A DNA stretch of 64,000 bases from Erythrobacter donghaensis (lineage in GTDB: Bacteria; Pseudomonadota; Alphaproteobacteria; Sphingomonadales; Sphingomonadaceae), in the NCBI RefSeq assembly GCF_002155425.1, contig NZ_MUYG01000008.1, positions 186,001 through 250,000 of the forward strand. The letters are read 5' to 3'. Both the position numbers and the translations under genes were made by a program. Under the pieces are notes generated by a model, which saw only the letters and a program-made list of their open reading frames with translations, did no database searches and was not told the DNA's origin. Positions 35,727-46,118 of the stretch are shown here, piece by piece; the stretch's first letter is position 1, and each line of letters starts with the position of its first letter.

Positions 35727-37106
35727 ATGAATGCCCCCGCCCCTTCTTCTGCGAAACTGGTGAGCGGCAGCATTCCGGGGCACCTCGTCAGCCAGACTTT
35801 GCCCGCAGTGATCGGCGTTGCCGCGATCATGTCGATCGGGATCGTCGATGCCTATTTCATCGGCCAGCTGGGCAGCGAGCCGCTGGCCGCGATCAGCTTC
35901 ATCTTCCCCGTCGCCGTGTCGAGCACCTCGCTCGGCGTGGGCGTGATGGTGGGGATCAATTCGGTGGTCGCCCGCGCGCTGGGCGAAGGCGATTTCGAGC
36001 GCGCGAAGCGGCGCGCCAATTTCGGGATCGTCTTCGCCGCGGCATGCGGGGTGCTGATGGGCCTCGCGCTATGGTTGCTGATCGACCCGATCTTCACCGC
36101 GATGAACGCGCCTGCGCATCTGATGCCGCTGATCCATGACTACATGGTGCCCTATGCGATGGGCTTTCCGCTCAGCCTCGCGATCATGGGCTTCAACGGC
36201 GTGCTGCGCGGTCAGGGCGAAGCCAAGCGGACGAGCACAGTCAGCATCGCCTATGCCGCCGCCAACTGGGTGCTCAATCCCATCCTGATCACCGGCGCTT
36301 TCGGCTTCGAGGGCTACGGCATTGCAGGCTCTGCCTATGCCACGGTGACCGGGTGGGGCGTGGGCGTGCTGGTGGCGCTGTTGCTGCTGCGCGGCACGGC
36401 GCTGCCGCTCAATCTCGGGGCTTTGCGCGACTGCAGCCTGATCGATCCCGCCAAGGCGATCATCAAGGTCGGGCTGCCGGCGGCTTTCTCCAACGCGATC
36501 AACCCGCTGGGCCTCTCGATCCTCACCGCGCTGGTGGCGCTGGAGGGCGAGGCGGCGGTGGCGGGCTTCGGTGCGGCGGGGCGCTTGCAAAGCTTCGTGA
36601 TCGTCCCGCTGCTCGGCCTGTCGGGCGCGATCGGGGCGATTGTCGGGCAGAACTGGGGCGCAGGGCGGATCGAACGCGCGCGCGAGGCGACGCTTTATGC
36701 CGCGGGCTTCTGCGTGGTGTGGGGCCTGCTGGTCGCGGTGGTGATGACCTTTGCCGGGGCCAGTCTCGCTCGGGTGTTCACCGATGATCCCGCCGTGGTC
36801 GCTGAATTCGATCTCTACCTCACCATCGCCGCCTGGGGCTATGCGGGCTTTGGCCTGCTGATCGTCGGCAACGGGATCATGAACGCGGTCGACAAGGCGG
36901 GCTTTGCGCTGGGGCAATCGGTGGCGCGGGTGTTCCTCGTGATGCTGCCGGTGGCGCTGGTGTTGCAGCCGGACATGGGCAGCGCGGCGATCTTCACCGC
37001 AGAGCTTGCTGCCAACCTGTTCGGCGCGATCTCGGCAGTAGTGCTGGTGCGTTACATCTTCGCACACAAGGCACCATCCGGCGCGCATCCGGCAGCCGCG
37101 CGCTAG
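35727..37106 (+). CDS. MATE family efflux transporter
   Basis: 459 aa. Twelve predicted membrane helices in two six-helix halves, with NorM/DinF-like signatures LPAVIGVAAIMSIGIVDAYFIGQLG (helix 1) and VGVGVMVGINSVVARALGEGD-like helix 2 context. MGFNGVLRGQGEAKRT and AFSNAINPLGLSILTAL follow, then GLSGAIGAIVGQNWGAGR in the second half. A Na+- or H+-driven exporter of cationic compounds by family; substrate unknown. It is divergent from the aldolase gene. Confidence 0.93.
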   Translation: MNAPAPSSAKLVSGSIPGHLVSQTLPAVIGVAAIMSIGIVDAYFIGQLGSEPLAAISFIFPVAVSSTSLGVGVMVGINSVVARALGEGDFERAKRRANFGIVFAAACGVLMGLALWLLIDPIFTAMNAPAHLMPLIHDYMVPYAMGFPLSLAIMGFNGVLRGQGEAKRTSTVSIAYAAANWVLNPILITGAFGFEGYGIAGSAYATVTGWGVGVLVALLLLRGTALPLNLGALRDCSLIDPAKAIIKVGLPAAFSNAINPLGLSILTALVALEGEAAVAGFGAAGRLQSFVIVPLLGLSGAIGAIVGQNWGAGRIERAREATLYAAGFCVVWGLLVAVVMTFAGASLARVFTDDPAVVAEFDLYLTIAAWGYAGFGLLIVGNGIMNAVDKAGFALGQSVARVFLVMLPVALVLQPDMGSAAIFTAELAANLFGAISAVVLVRYIFAHKAPSGAHPAAAR

Positions 37107-37172
37107 GCGGATGTTAACCAAATCCGCCCCATAGACCTGCGGCTGAAAGGCGGCAAAAGGGCGCACGACCTC

Positions 37173-39650
37173 ATGGACGATCTGCTGGCGGATTTCATCG
37201 CCGAGACCCGCGAAATGCTGGAGGCTTCCAGCGGCGAACTCGTCGCGTGGGAAGCCGATCCGGCCGACCGCGCGCGGCTCGATGCGATTTTCCGCTTCGT
37301 CCACACGGTGAAGGGCAATTGCGGCTTCTTCGATTTCCCCCGCCTCGCCGCTCTGTCCCACGCGGCCGAGGACGCGCTGGCCGATTGCCGCGGCGGTCGC
37401 CGCGATCCCGACGGGCCGCTGGTGACCGCGGTGCTCGCCATCATCGACCGGATCGCGGCGATGGTCGATGCGATCGAGGCGGGCGAGGACTTCCCCGAAG
37501 GCGGCGACGAAGCGCTGATCGCGGCTCTTGATGTTTCACGTGAAACGCCAGACGACATGGCAACCGATGGGCAACGAGGCGGCGACGACACCGCAACAGC
37601 CCACCTTACCCATCCCCCGGCCAAGGCCCTGTTCAACCCGGGCGAGGAGCCCGCCACGCTCGCCCGCCGCGCCGACGCTGCCGGGGCCCAGCGCACCATC
37701 CGGCTGCCGGTGGAGTTGCTCGACCGCGTGATGAGCGGCGTGTCCGACATGGTGCTCGCCCGCAACGATCTTGCTCACCGGCTGCGGCAGGCGGGCAACC
37801 AGCCGACCATCGACGGCCCGTTCGAGCGGCTCACCACGATCCTCTCCGACGTACGTGACGCGATCACGCGGATGCGGATGCAGCGGATCGAGACGCTGTT
37901 CGGCGCGCTCCCGCGGCTGATCCGCGATCTTTCCGCTGAACTCGGCAAGCAGGTGATGGTCGATCTCGACGGCGGCGATGTCGAGCTCGACCGCGAGATG
38001 ATCGAGACGATCCGCGATCCGCTGACCCACATCCTGCGCAACGCCATCGACCACGGGGTCGAAGCGCCCGCCGCCCGCCTTGCGCAGGGCAAGCGCGAGA
38101 TCGGCCTCGTCGCCATCGCCGCGCGCCAGTCGGGCAACACCATCAGCATCGTCATTGCCGACGACGGGCGCGGGCTCGATGAAGATCGGATCGCCTCGAA
38201 GGCGGTCGCCACCGGCCTGATCTCCTCTGCCGAACGCGCGCAGATGAGCCGCGACCGGGTGCTCAACCTGATCTTCGAACCGGGCTTTTCGACCGCCGAG
38301 ACCGTCAGCAATGTCTCGGGCCGCGGGGTCGGGCTCGACGTGGTGCGCCAGAACCTCGAACGGGTCGGCGGCTCGATCAAGGTGACCAGCGTGCCGGGCG
38401 AAGGCACCACCTTCAGCCTGCAAATCCCGCTCACGCTCAGCATCATCGCCGGGTTGACGGTGGAGACCGGCGGGCAGCGCTTCGCGATTCCGCAATCCTA
38501 TGTCGAGGAAATCGTGCAGGCCTCCTCCAGCGCGCTCGACCTCAGCTGGCTGGGTGAAAGCGCGTTGGTCACGTTCCGCGGCGTGCGGGTGCCGTGCCTG
38601 ATGCTGGGCGAGGTGCTCGGGCTGCCGCGCGCCGAGAGCGAGACGGGCGAGCCGACGATGGTGATGCTGCGCCTCGCCAGCGGCGATCTGTTCGCGCTGG
38701 CGGTGGAGGGCATCCACAATCACGGCGATCTGGTGGTCAAGCCGCTTGCGCCCGCTGTGATGCGCTCGGGGCTCTATGCCGGATCGACCCTGCTCGACGA
38801 TGGCACCCCGGTGCTGCTGCTCGATGTCGCCAATATCGCCGCGCAGGCCGGTCTCGTTTCGGACACCCGCGCGCGCGTGCTGGCCGCCACGACCGAAGAT
38901 ACCGCCGCTGCCGAAACCACGCCGCGGGCGATGCTGTTCACCGATTTCAGCGGACGCCGCGCGGCGGTGAGGCTGGAGCTGGTGCAGCGCATCGAGACTG
39001 CGCCGGTCAGCGCGATCGACCGTACCCACGCCACCGCGCGGGTGGTGATCGACGGGTTGATCCTGCCGCTCACCGGCCTGCCCGATGGCCCCCTCCCCGC
39101 CCGCCGTGTGCGCCTGCTGCGGCTGGGCGATGGCACCTGCGATCTGCTCTATGCCGTGCGCGAGGTCGAGGATGCGGTCGAACTCACCGCCCCCTTGCAA
39201 GCCGTGCCCGAAGACCCGCTGGTCGAGGCGGTCACGCTGATCGGCGGGGTGCCGGTCACGCTGCTTGATGCCCACGCGCTGTTCGCCCGCTACGGCGAAG
39301 CACCGGTCGCGGCCGAGCGCACCCGCTGCATCCTGCCCGAAGGCGAATGGGCGCGCACCATCCTTGCTCCGCTGGTCGCGAGCGCGGGCTATGACGTGTT
39401 GCCCGAAGGCGAAAGCGACACCGGCGCGATCGGCCCGGACGCGATCAGAATCGTGTTCGAGGACGTTTATGAAGTCGCCGAAGCGCTGGGCCGCGATCTG
39501 CCGGGCACGGTGATTCGCCTGCGCGACCAGCCCGATGCACCCGCCGGATGCGCGACCGTCTATCGCTATGACCGCGAAGGCCTGCTCGCCGCGCTCGCTG
39601 CGGCCAGCCGCAGCGCCCGAGTGAGCGCCAGGGCCGGAGAAGCCGCATGA
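37173..39650 (+). CDS. cheA: Chemotaxis histidine kinase CheA
   Basis: 825 aa. The Hpt (P1) domain has the phosphorylated His44 in FVHTVKGNCGFF. No recognisable P2 domain; a short linker instead (about 130-165). The dimerisation domain starts at RTIRLPVELLDRVMSGVSDMVLARNDL. HATPase boxes are ILRNAIDHGVE (N box), IADDGRGLD (G1), FSTAETVSNVSGRGVGLDVVR (F/G2) and GEGTTFSLQIPLTL. A CheW-like P5 domain follows (GGQRFAIPQSYVEEIV). After it come a second CheW-like segment (about 585-710) and a receiver-like tail without an obvious phospho-aspartate. The stop overlaps the cheW start (ATGA). First gene of the chemotaxis cluster. Confidence 0.94.
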   Translation: MDDLLADFIAETREMLEASSGELVAWEADPADRARLDAIFRFVHTVKGNCGFFDFPRLAALSHAAEDALADCRGGRRDPDGPLVTAVLAIIDRIAAMVDAIEAGEDFPEGGDEALIAALDVSRETPDDMATDGQRGGDDTATAHLTHPPAKALFNPGEEPATLARRADAAGAQRTIRLPVELLDRVMSGVSDMVLARNDLAHRLRQAGNQPTIDGPFERLTTILSDVRDAITRMRMQRIETLFGALPRLIRDLSAELGKQVMVDLDGGDVELDREMIETIRDPLTHILRNAIDHGVEAPAARLAQGKREIGLVAIAARQSGNTISIVIADDGRGLDEDRIASKAVATGLISSAERAQMSRDRVLNLIFEPGFSTAETVSNVSGRGVGLDVVRQNLERVGGSIKVTSVPGEGTTFSLQIPLTLSIIAGLTVETGGQRFAIPQSYVEEIVQASSSALDLSWLGESALVTFRGVRVPCLMLGEVLGLPRAESETGEPTMVMLRLASGDLFALAVEGIHNHGDLVVKPLAPAVMRSGLYAGSTLLDDGTPVLLLDVANIAAQAGLVSDTRARVLAATTEDTAAAETTPRAMLFTDFSGRRAAVRLELVQRIETAPVSAIDRTHATARVVIDGLILPLTGLPDGPLPARRVRLLRLGDGTCDLLYAVREVEDAVELTAPLQAVPEDPLVEAVTLIGGVPVTLLDAHALFARYGEAPVAAERTRCILPEGEWARTILAPLVASAGYDVLPEGESDTGAIGPDAIRIVFEDVYEVAEALGRDLPGTVIRLRDQPDAPAGCATVYRYDREGLLAALAAASRSARVSARAGEAA

Positions 39651-40102
39651 CCGGAGCCCTGCTTGTCATCATCCAGATCGCCGGCCGCCGCTGCGCGCTG
39701 GGCGCGCTGGAGGTGAAATCGGTGATCGAGATCGGCACCATCACCCCGGTGCCGCGCGCGCCGCACTGGATCAGCGGCATCACCGCGCTGCGCAGCCAGG
39801 CGCTGACCGTGATCGACTGCCGCCGCGCGCTGGGCCTTCCGTCCGGGGACTGGCCGACCGATCACCGCGCCGTGGTGGTCGCCGATGGCGGCCATGCCTA
39901 TGCGCTGCTGGTCGATTCGATCGAGGATATCACCACCGCCGCGGGCGAAGTCGGGCAGGTGCCGGGCGGGTTCGGCGCGGAATGGTCGCGCATCGCGAAT
40001 GGCATGATCGAGACCCTGGCGGGCCCGGCGCTGCTGCTCGATCTGGGATCGCTACTGGCGGGGCCCGAGGCCCTCTCGCGCGAAATCGAGACGCTGGTTT
40101 AA
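39647..40102 (+). CDS. cheW: CheW-like chemotaxis coupling protein
   Basis: 151 aa single CheW domain (LVIIQIAGRRCALGALEVKSVIEIG, VPRAPHWISGITALRSQALTVIDCRRALGL, YALLVDSIEDI). It links chemoreceptors to CheA at the inner face of the membrane. The start overlaps the cheA stop (ATGA), implying coupled translation and matched dosage. Confidence 0.93.
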   Translation: MTGALLVIIQIAGRRCALGALEVKSVIEIGTITPVPRAPHWISGITALRSQALTVIDCRRALGLPSGDWPTDHRAVVVADGGHAYALLVDSIEDITTAAGEVGQVPGGFGAEWSRIANGMIETLAGPALLLDLGSLLAGPEALSREIETLV

Positions 40103-40156
40103 TCCAATCCTTACCAAATCAACCCTAGGTTGGCCGCGCCAATCGCAGGAACGCCC

Positions 40157-40522
40157 ATGAAAACATGCCTCATCGTCGATGATTCCCGCGTGATCCGGAA
40201 GGTGTCGCGGCATATCCTGGAAACGCTCGGCTTTGCCGTGGACGAGGCCGAGAACGGCAAGCTCGCGCTCGACGCCTGCGAGGCGGCGATGCCCGATGTG
40301 GTGCTGCTCGACTGGAACATGCCGGTAATGACGGGGATCGAATTCCTCGTCGCGCTGCGCCAGCGCCCCGGCGGAGACAAGCCCAAGGTGGTGTTCTGCA
40401 CCACCGAAAACGACGTCGCCCACATCCGCGAGGCGATCAGCGCAGGCGCAGACGAATATGTGATGAAGCCCTTCGATCACGAAACGCTTCAGATCAAATT
40501 GCAGCTTGTCGGGTTTGCGTGA
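40157..40522 (+). CDS. cheY: Chemotaxis response regulator CheY
   Basis: 121 aa single receiver domain. Acid pocket D8-D9 (LIVDDSRVIRKV), phospho-accepting Asp52 (VVLLDWNMP), switch Thr (FCTTEND) and Lys (YVMKPFDHETL) are all in place. Starts at the ATG 40157 (MKTCLIVDD) with GCAGGAA upstream. Receives phosphate from CheA and signals to the flagellar motor or another output. The stop overlaps the GTG start of cheB. Confidence 0.94.
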   Translation: MKTCLIVDDSRVIRKVSRHILETLGFAVDEAENGKLALDACEAAMPDVVLLDWNMPVMTGIEFLVALRQRPGGDKPKVVFCTTENDVAHIREAISAGADEYVMKPFDHETLQIKLQLVGFA

Positions 40523-41679
40523 CCCCTCCCCAATCCCTGCCGCGCACGGCCCCTGCTGCTGCGGCTGACACCGCCACCCGCCGGCCTTCCGCCCATGGCG
40601 GAGCGGCAGCCGCGATCCGGGTCATGATCGTCGACGATTCGCTGACGGTGCGCACCATCTTCAAGCGCATGGTCGAAAGCGATCCGGCGCTGGTCATCAC
40701 CGGCACCGCCAGCAGCGCCGAGGGCGCGATTTCCCAGCTCTCCGCTGCGCCGGCCGATGTGGTTCTGCTCGATCTCGAAATGCCCGGGATCGGAGGCCTC
40801 GATGCGCTGCCCGCGATTCTGGCGACGCCGGGCGGGCCGCAGGTGCTGGTGGTTTCCTCGCTGACGATGGACGGGGCCGAACACACCATGGCCGCGCTCC
40901 AGATGGGGGCGGCCGATACGCTGCTGAAGCCGCGTCCGGGCGGCTTTACCGAAGACTATCGCGCCCAGCTGCTCGGCAAGATCCGTGCGCTCGGCACCCG
41001 CGGGGCCGATCAAGCCACCGCCCGCGTGCCCGAGCCGCCTGCGCCCAGCTTCGTGCGTCCCAGCCTTGCCCGCCGCACCACGCGGCCCGAGGTGGTGGCA
41101 ATCGGCGCTTCGACCGGCGGGATCCACGCGCTCGGCCTGATGCTGCGGCGGTTGGGGCCCGAATGCGATGCGCCAATCCTGATCACCCAGCACCTGCCTG
41201 CCTCCTTCATGCCGGTCTTCGCGCGCCAGGTCGAAACCGCCTGCGCGCGCCCGACCGACATTGCCGAAGATGGCATGGCGCTGACGCCGGGCCGCATCCT
41301 GATCGCGCCGGGCCACGGCCATATCGTCGTTCAACGCAGCGGCGCGCGGCTGCTCGCGCGGATTTCGTCCGAACCCGCGCCCAGCGGGTGCCTGCCCTCG
41401 GTCGATCCGATGCTCACCAGCCTTGCCGAGGTGTGCGAAGGCCGTGCGCTCGGCGTGATCCTGTCGGGCATGGGGCGCGACGGCGTGGTCGGCGCGCAGG
41501 CGCTGGTCGCGGCGGGCGGCATGATCCTTGCGCAGGATGCCGATACCAGCGCGGTGTGGGGCATGCCCGGCGCGGTGGCGCGTGCGGGGCTCGCCAGCCT
41601 CGTCGCCTCGCCCGAACGGCTGGCCGATGCGGTGATGGCCAAGACCGGCGCGGTGCCTTCCGCCCTGCGGCAGGCGTAG
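40519..41679 (+). CDS. cheB: Chemotaxis protein-glutamate methylesterase CheB
   Basis: 386 aa from a GTG at 40519 overlapping the cheY stop (GTGA); an ATG at 40624 (MIVDDSLTVRTIF) would remove an unconserved Ala/Pro-rich leader of 35 residues. A receiver domain with phospho-Asp85 (VVLLDLEMPG) is joined by a linker to the methylesterase domain. Its catalytic triad is Ser198 (IGASTGGIHAL), His225 (TQHLPASFM) and Asp321 (GMGRDGVVG). Demethylates or deamidates chemoreceptor glutamates for adaptation. Confidence 0.95.
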   Translation: MTPPQSLPRTAPAAAADTATRRPSAHGGAAAAIRVMIVDDSLTVRTIFKRMVESDPALVITGTASSAEGAISQLSAAPADVVLLDLEMPGIGGLDALPAILATPGGPQVLVVSSLTMDGAEHTMAALQMGAADTLLKPRPGGFTEDYRAQLLGKIRALGTRGADQATARVPEPPAPSFVRPSLARRTTRPEVVAIGASTGGIHALGLMLRRLGPECDAPILITQHLPASFMPVFARQVETACARPTDIAEDGMALTPGRILIAPGHGHIVVQRSGARLLARISSEPAPSGCLPSVDPMLTSLAEVCEGRALGVILSGMGRDGVVGAQALVAAGGMILAQDADTSAVWGMPGAVARAGLASLVASPERLADAVMAKTGAVPSALRQA

Positions 41680-41684
41680 CGGCG

Positions 41685-42542
41685 ATGGATGTCAGCGAAG
41701 CCTCCTTCCAGATCATCGCCGATCTCCTCGAATCGCGCACCGGCCAGCACCTGACCGAAAGCCGCCGCTGGCGCGTCAATTCGGCGCTCGCGGGGATTTT
41801 CCGCACGCACGGGATCAGCAATATCGACCAGCTGGTGTGCCTGCTCGCCGCCCCGCCGCGCGGGCTCGACGGCCCTGACCTCGCGCAGGAGGTGGTCGAG
41901 GCGCTGCTCAACAACGAGACCTATTTCTTCCGCGACAAGCCGACCTTCGACCAGCTGCCCGGCGAGATCCTGCCCGAGCTCGCCCAGCGCCGCCAGGGCG
42001 CGCGGCGGCTGTCGATCTGGTCGGCAGGCTGCTCGACCGGGCAGGAGGTCTATTCGCTCGCCATGCTGTTCATCGAACAGGCCGAGCGCTGGCAGGGCTG
42101 GACGATCGACATTCTCGGCACCGACGTGTCGCACCGCGCGATCGAGGCGGCGCGCAGCGGGCTCTACAGCCAGTTCGAGGTGCAGCGCGGGCTGGGCGTG
42201 ACTCAGATGCTGCGTCATTTCGCGGAAACCGAGCGCGGCTGGCAGGTCAGCCCCGACGTGCGGCGGATGGTTCGCTTCCAGCAGCACAATATCCTGCGCG
42301 CGCATCCCGGGCGGATGGCCTTTGACCTCGTATTGTGCCGCAATGTGCTGCTCTATTTCGACCGGCGCACCCGCGCGGAGGCCTTTGACCGGCTGGCGCA
42401 GGCCGTGCTGCCCGACGGGTTTCTGATGCTGGGCGCGGGCGAGACCGTGGTCGGCCACACCGAACGCTTCGTGCCGACCTCGCGCCGGGCGAGCTTTTTC
42501 GAGCCTCCGTCATCCAGCGCGGCGCTCCAGAAAATCGCGTGA
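41685..42542 (+). CDS. cheR: Chemotaxis protein methyltransferase CheR
   Basis: 285 aa, ATG five bases after the cheB stop codon. An N-terminal helical domain is followed by the SAM-dependent methyltransferase core: NNETYFFRDKPTF, RLSIWSAGCSTGQEVYSLAM (SAM loop), ILGTDVSHRAIEAARSGLYS and FDLVLCRNVLLYFDRRTR. Methylates receptor glutamates, opposing CheB. All motifs intact. Confidence 0.95.
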   Translation: MDVSEASFQIIADLLESRTGQHLTESRRWRVNSALAGIFRTHGISNIDQLVCLLAAPPRGLDGPDLAQEVVEALLNNETYFFRDKPTFDQLPGEILPELAQRRQGARRLSIWSAGCSTGQEVYSLAMLFIEQAERWQGWTIDILGTDVSHRAIEAARSGLYSQFEVQRGLGVTQMLRHFAETERGWQVSPDVRRMVRFQQHNILRAHPGRMAFDLVLCRNVLLYFDRRTRAEAFDRLAQAVLPDGFLMLGAGETVVGHTERFVPTSRRASFFEPPSSSAALQKIA

Positions 42543-42630
42543 TTTCGTGCGTCTCGCGCGCTTCGCGGGCGGGCGGCTTTACCCTTCCTTAGCCGCTGGC
42601 GTTTAGCACGTTTGATCAAAGGCGCGGGTC

Positions 42631-44211
42631 ATGCGCGCCCATCGGGACAGCGTACGAGTGATAAAGACCAAGCACCCCCTGCGACTGACGCCTGTCGGGC
42701 TGGTGGTCATCCCGATCGGGGTGGCCAGCCTGATGACCGGCGCTCTGATGCTCGCGGTCAGCTTCAGCGACCATCTGGCGATCGGATCGCCGGCTGCGCT
42801 GATGATCTCGGCGATTCTGATCTATGCCGCGACGCTGTTCTTCCTCGGCCGCAGCGGCATTGTCACCATTCGCGGGCTGGATCAGCGCGCGCACCGCGAC
42901 ATGCTCACCGGCCTGCCCAACCGCCATGCCTTACACGAAGACATCCTCAACGCCTCGCGCGGGGACGAGGAAGTGGCGCTGGCGATGATCGATCTCGACA
43001 GTTTCAAGCAGGTCAACGACCACTATGGCCACGCCGTTGGCGACCAGCTGATCGCCCAATGCGCCGATCTGCTGCGCGAAGTCTGCGGCGACGAAGTCAC
43101 CTGCTACCGCCTCGGCGGGGACGAATTTGCCGCGGTGATGCATGGCAAGGTGGCGGGCACCATCCTCGAAGGTATCTGCCGCACCTTGCTCGAACGGCTC
43201 GGAAGCCCGATGCCGCTCGGCCACCGTCAGATCGCGGTCGGCGCGAGCATCGGGCTCGCCCGCTCGACCGCCGACCTGCGGGTGCCGTCGTCCGAGATGC
43301 TGCGCCGCGCCGACGTGGCGATGGACATGTCCAAGCGCGGCGGCAAGATGCGCTGCACCTGGTTCAACGAAAGCTTCGACCGCCGCCGCGAGCGCGTGCG
43401 CGAGATCGAGGACGAGATCCGCACCGGCATCGCCGCGGGCGAATTCCACCTCGCCTATCAGCCGCTGGTCGGGGCTGAAAGCAAGCGCATCGTCGCGGTC
43501 GAGGCGCTGCTGCGCTGGGATCGCGGCAATCGCGCAGCCCTCGGGCCCAATATCTTCATTCCCGTCGCCGAGGATTCGGGTCTCATCAACCCGCTCGGCA
43601 TGTGGGTGCTGCGTCAGGCCGTGTGCGACGCCAGCCGCTGGGACGACATCACGCTGTCGGTCAACATCTCGGCGGCGCAGCTGCGCAATGCCGAATTCCC
43701 GATCAAGCTGGGCGAGGTGCTGGAGGAAACCGGCTTCCCGCCGCACCGGCTCGAACTCGAAGTGACCGAGACCTGCCTCGTGCTCGATCCGATCGTGGCC
43801 GAGCGCACGCTGGGCGTGATCCGCAGCTTCGGCGTGCGCATCGCGCTCGATGATTTCGGCACCGGATATGCCTCGATCGGCTTCCTGCGGCGCTTTCGCT
43901 TCGAAAAGCTCAAGCTCGATCGCAGCCTTGTCGAACTGGCGGGCGTGGACGACGGCAGCCGGGCGATGATGCTGTCGAGCATCGCGCTCGCCCGCGCGCT
44001 CGACATGGGGGTGACCGCCGAAGGCGTCGAGACCGAGGAACAGGCCGAACTGGTGCGGCTCGCCGGGTGCGACCAGATTCAGGGCTGGCTCTATTACAAG
44101 GCCCTGCCCGCTGCCGAAATCGACCGGCTGATGGCCGAACAGAACCACCGCCTCGCAAGCTCTGCCGGGCACGGGCACAAACGCGGGCATGGGGACGAAC
44201 AGGCAGCATGA
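42631..44211 (+). CDS. GGDEF/EAL domain cyclic-di-GMP protein
   Basis: 526 aa. Two N-terminal membrane helices ([23 protein letters not shown] and [19 protein letters not shown]) are followed by a GGDEF domain with intact [11 protein letters not shown] (about residues 158-168) and no visible RxxD inhibitory site. The EAL domain has [49 protein letters not shown] and [12 protein letters not shown]. Both catalytic motifs are present, so it may make and/or break c-di-GMP; the final [11 protein letters not shown] replaces the usual QGY.FxKP. Its stop overlaps the first chemoreceptor start (ATGA), tying second-messenger control to chemotaxis. Confidence 0.93.
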   Translation: MRAHRDSVRVIKTKHPLRLTPVGLVVIPIGVASLMTGALMLAVSFSDHLAIGSPAALMISAILIYAATLFFLGRSGIVTIRGLDQRAHRDMLTGLPNRHALHEDILNASRGDEEVALAMIDLDSFKQVNDHYGHAVGDQLIAQCADLLREVCGDEVTCYRLGGDEFAAVMHGKVAGTILEGICRTLLERLGSPMPLGHRQIAVGASIGLARSTADLRVPSSEMLRRADVAMDMSKRGGKMRCTWFNESFDRRRERVREIEDEIRTGIAAGEFHLAYQPLVGAESKRIVAVEALLRWDRGNRAALGPNIFIPVAEDSGLINPLGMWVLRQAVCDASRWDDITLSVNISAAQLRNAEFPIKLGEVLEETGFPPHRLELEVTETCLVLDPIVAERTLGVIRSFGVRIALDDFGTGYASIGFLRRFRFEKLKLDRSLVELAGVDDGSRAMMLSSIALARALDMGVTAEGVETEEQAELVRLAGCDQIQGWLYYKALPAAEIDRLMAEQNHRLASSAGHGHKRGHGDEQAA

Positions 44212-46022
44212 GCGCGCTATCCGACATTGCTCTCAACCTCGAAGCCGAAGCCGCAGCCGAGGTGCACGGGCCTGCCCCCGCCCCGGCCAGCCAGCCCGCG
44301 CGCCTGCGCGCGTGGTTCGACCGGCTGAGCATCGGCGGCAAGATCACGCTGTTCTTCAGCGCCAATCTTGCCTTCGCGCTGCTCGCCGGGCTGTTCGTGG
44401 TCGGCGGCTATGTCGAACTGGGCAAGCGGACGGAACAGATTGGCACCACCCATTCCGCCGCGCTCGAGGCCGAGCGCCTGCTGGTGCAGCTGAGCGAAAG
44501 CCAGCGCCATGCCGAAATGCTGACGGTCCAGGGCGGCGACCGGCGCGCGCGCGCCGCCAGCGAGGCGCTCGATCAGGCTGCCGTGACAGTCGCTGCGCTG
44601 GGCCAGGCGGTCGGCGATGGCAACGCCAAGGCCGACGCGCAGCTTGCGCGGATCCGCGAAGGCGTGACCGATCTCAGCCGTCAGGTTGCCGCCTTCGACG
44701 CCGAAACCGCCGACCCGGTACGCCGTCAGCGCATGGCGCGCGAGATCGCGGCCACCAGCGGCTCTGTCCTGACCGCCGGCACCGCGCTGGCGGCGCAATT
44801 GGGGGCAGAGGTCGACACCGCCTCAGCCGCAGGCGAAGCGCTGATCTCGCAGCTTCTGGTGATGTGGATCGCGCTGGCCACGGTGCTGACGCTCATCACC
44901 CTGTTTGCGCAGCGCTATTTCCACCGCAATGTCGGCGCGGTCCTGACCGCGATGGCGCGTCAGATGACCCGCATCGCGGCGGGAGAGCGCGATGTCGCGA
45001 TCAGCGGCAAGACCCGCGCCGACGAGATCGGCGAAATGGCTCGCGCCACCGAAGTGTTCCATCGTGCCGGGGTGCGGCTTGAAAAGCTGAGCCGCGAACG
45101 GGCCGAACGCGCGCGTGCCGAGCTCGACGAACAGTCCCGCCAGCAGGGCTTGCGCGAAGAGGCGCAGCTCGAGCGCGACAGGGTGCTGGCCGGGATCGCC
45201 GACCAGTTCGAAACCACCGTCGGCGAGGTCGTCACCGGCCTTGTCGCCGCCTCCAGCCAGCTGCAATCCACCTCCAGCCTGATGGCGACCACCGCCGCCG
45301 ACGCCAGCAACCGCACGGGCGAAGCGGCCAGCGCGATGCAGGAAGCCACCTACGGCGCCAGCGCGGCCGCGGCGGCGAGCGACGAATTCGCCATGTCGAT
45401 CGGCGAGATCAGCCGGCAGGCAGCCTCATCGGCGCAACTGGCGCGCGAGGCGAGCCTGTCTGCCCGCAAGGCCGACAGCACGATCGGCGCGCTTGCCCTG
45501 TCGGCCGACGAGGTGGGCCAGATCGTCGAACTGATCAGCACCATCGCCAAGCGCACCAACCTGCTCGCCCTCAATGCCAGCATCGAAGCGGCGCGCGGCG
45601 GCGAGGCCGGGCGCGGCTTCGCGGTGGTGGCGAGCGAGGTCAAGGAACTCGCCAACCAGACCGCCCGCGCCACCGAACAGGTCGCAGCGCAGATCCGCGC
45701 GATGCAGGACACCACCGGCGCCAGCGTCAGCGCGCTGCGCGACATCGCCAGCCAGATCGAAAGCCTCGAGACCACCGCCATTGCCATCGCCAGCGCGGTC
45801 GATCAGCAATCGGTGGCGGGCCATGATCTGGCGCGCAGCATCGATCTCGCCGCACGCGGCACCGAAAAGGTCGCGGGCCATGTCGAGGATGTGCGCGCGC
45901 TGTCGCTCTCGACCGGGGCTGCCGCCAGTCAGGTGCTCTCCAGCGCCACCAGCCTCGAAGGTCAGGCCACCACTTTGCGCACGCAGGTGCAGGACTTCCT
46001 CTCCCGCGTGCGCGGCGGCTGA
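44208..46022 (+). CDS. Methyl-accepting chemotaxis protein
   Basis: 604 aa from the ATG at 44208, overlapping the GGDEF/EAL stop. Topology: a cytoplasmic leader of about 40 residues, TM1 ([23 protein letters not shown]), a periplasmic helical sensor of about 150 residues ([20 protein letters not shown]), and TM2 ([19 protein letters not shown]). A HAMP domain follows, then the signalling hairpin with [39 protein letters not shown]. No C-terminal NWETF-type CheB/CheR tether. Its ligand is unknown. Confidence 0.93.
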   Translation: MSALSDIALNLEAEAAAEVHGPAPAPASQPARLRAWFDRLSIGGKITLFFSANLAFALLAGLFVVGGYVELGKRTEQIGTTHSAALEAERLLVQLSESQRHAEMLTVQGGDRRARAASEALDQAAVTVAALGQAVGDGNAKADAQLARIREGVTDLSRQVAAFDAETADPVRRQRMAREIAATSGSVLTAGTALAAQLGAEVDTASAAGEALISQLLVMWIALATVLTLITLFAQRYFHRNVGAVLTAMARQMTRIAAGERDVAISGKTRADEIGEMARATEVFHRAGVRLEKLSRERAERARAELDEQSRQQGLREEAQLERDRVLAGIADQFETTVGEVVTGLVAASSQLQSTSSLMATTAADASNRTGEAASAMQEATYGASAAAAASDEFAMSIGEISRQAASSAQLAREASLSARKADSTIGALALSADEVGQIVELISTIAKRTNLLALNASIEAARGGEAGRGFAVVASEVKELANQTARATEQVAAQIRAMQDTTGASVSALRDIASQIESLETTAIAIASAVDQQSVAGHDLARSIDLAARGTEKVAGHVEDVRALSLSTGAAASQVLSSATSLEGQATTLRTQVQDFLSRVRGG

Positions 46023-46118
46023 CGACCGGGCTTTCCCGCTGCCGATCCTCTCTCGGTCAAACTTTTGGAAAGGATTATCCTTCACAAAAGCTTTCAGAGA
46101 GACCCCGGGGATCGCAGC

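Noticed and set aside
37536..39275. 579-codon minus-strand frame opposite cheA
   Set aside because: Antisense shadow rich in His, Arg and Asp; cheA motifs on the plus strand are clear.
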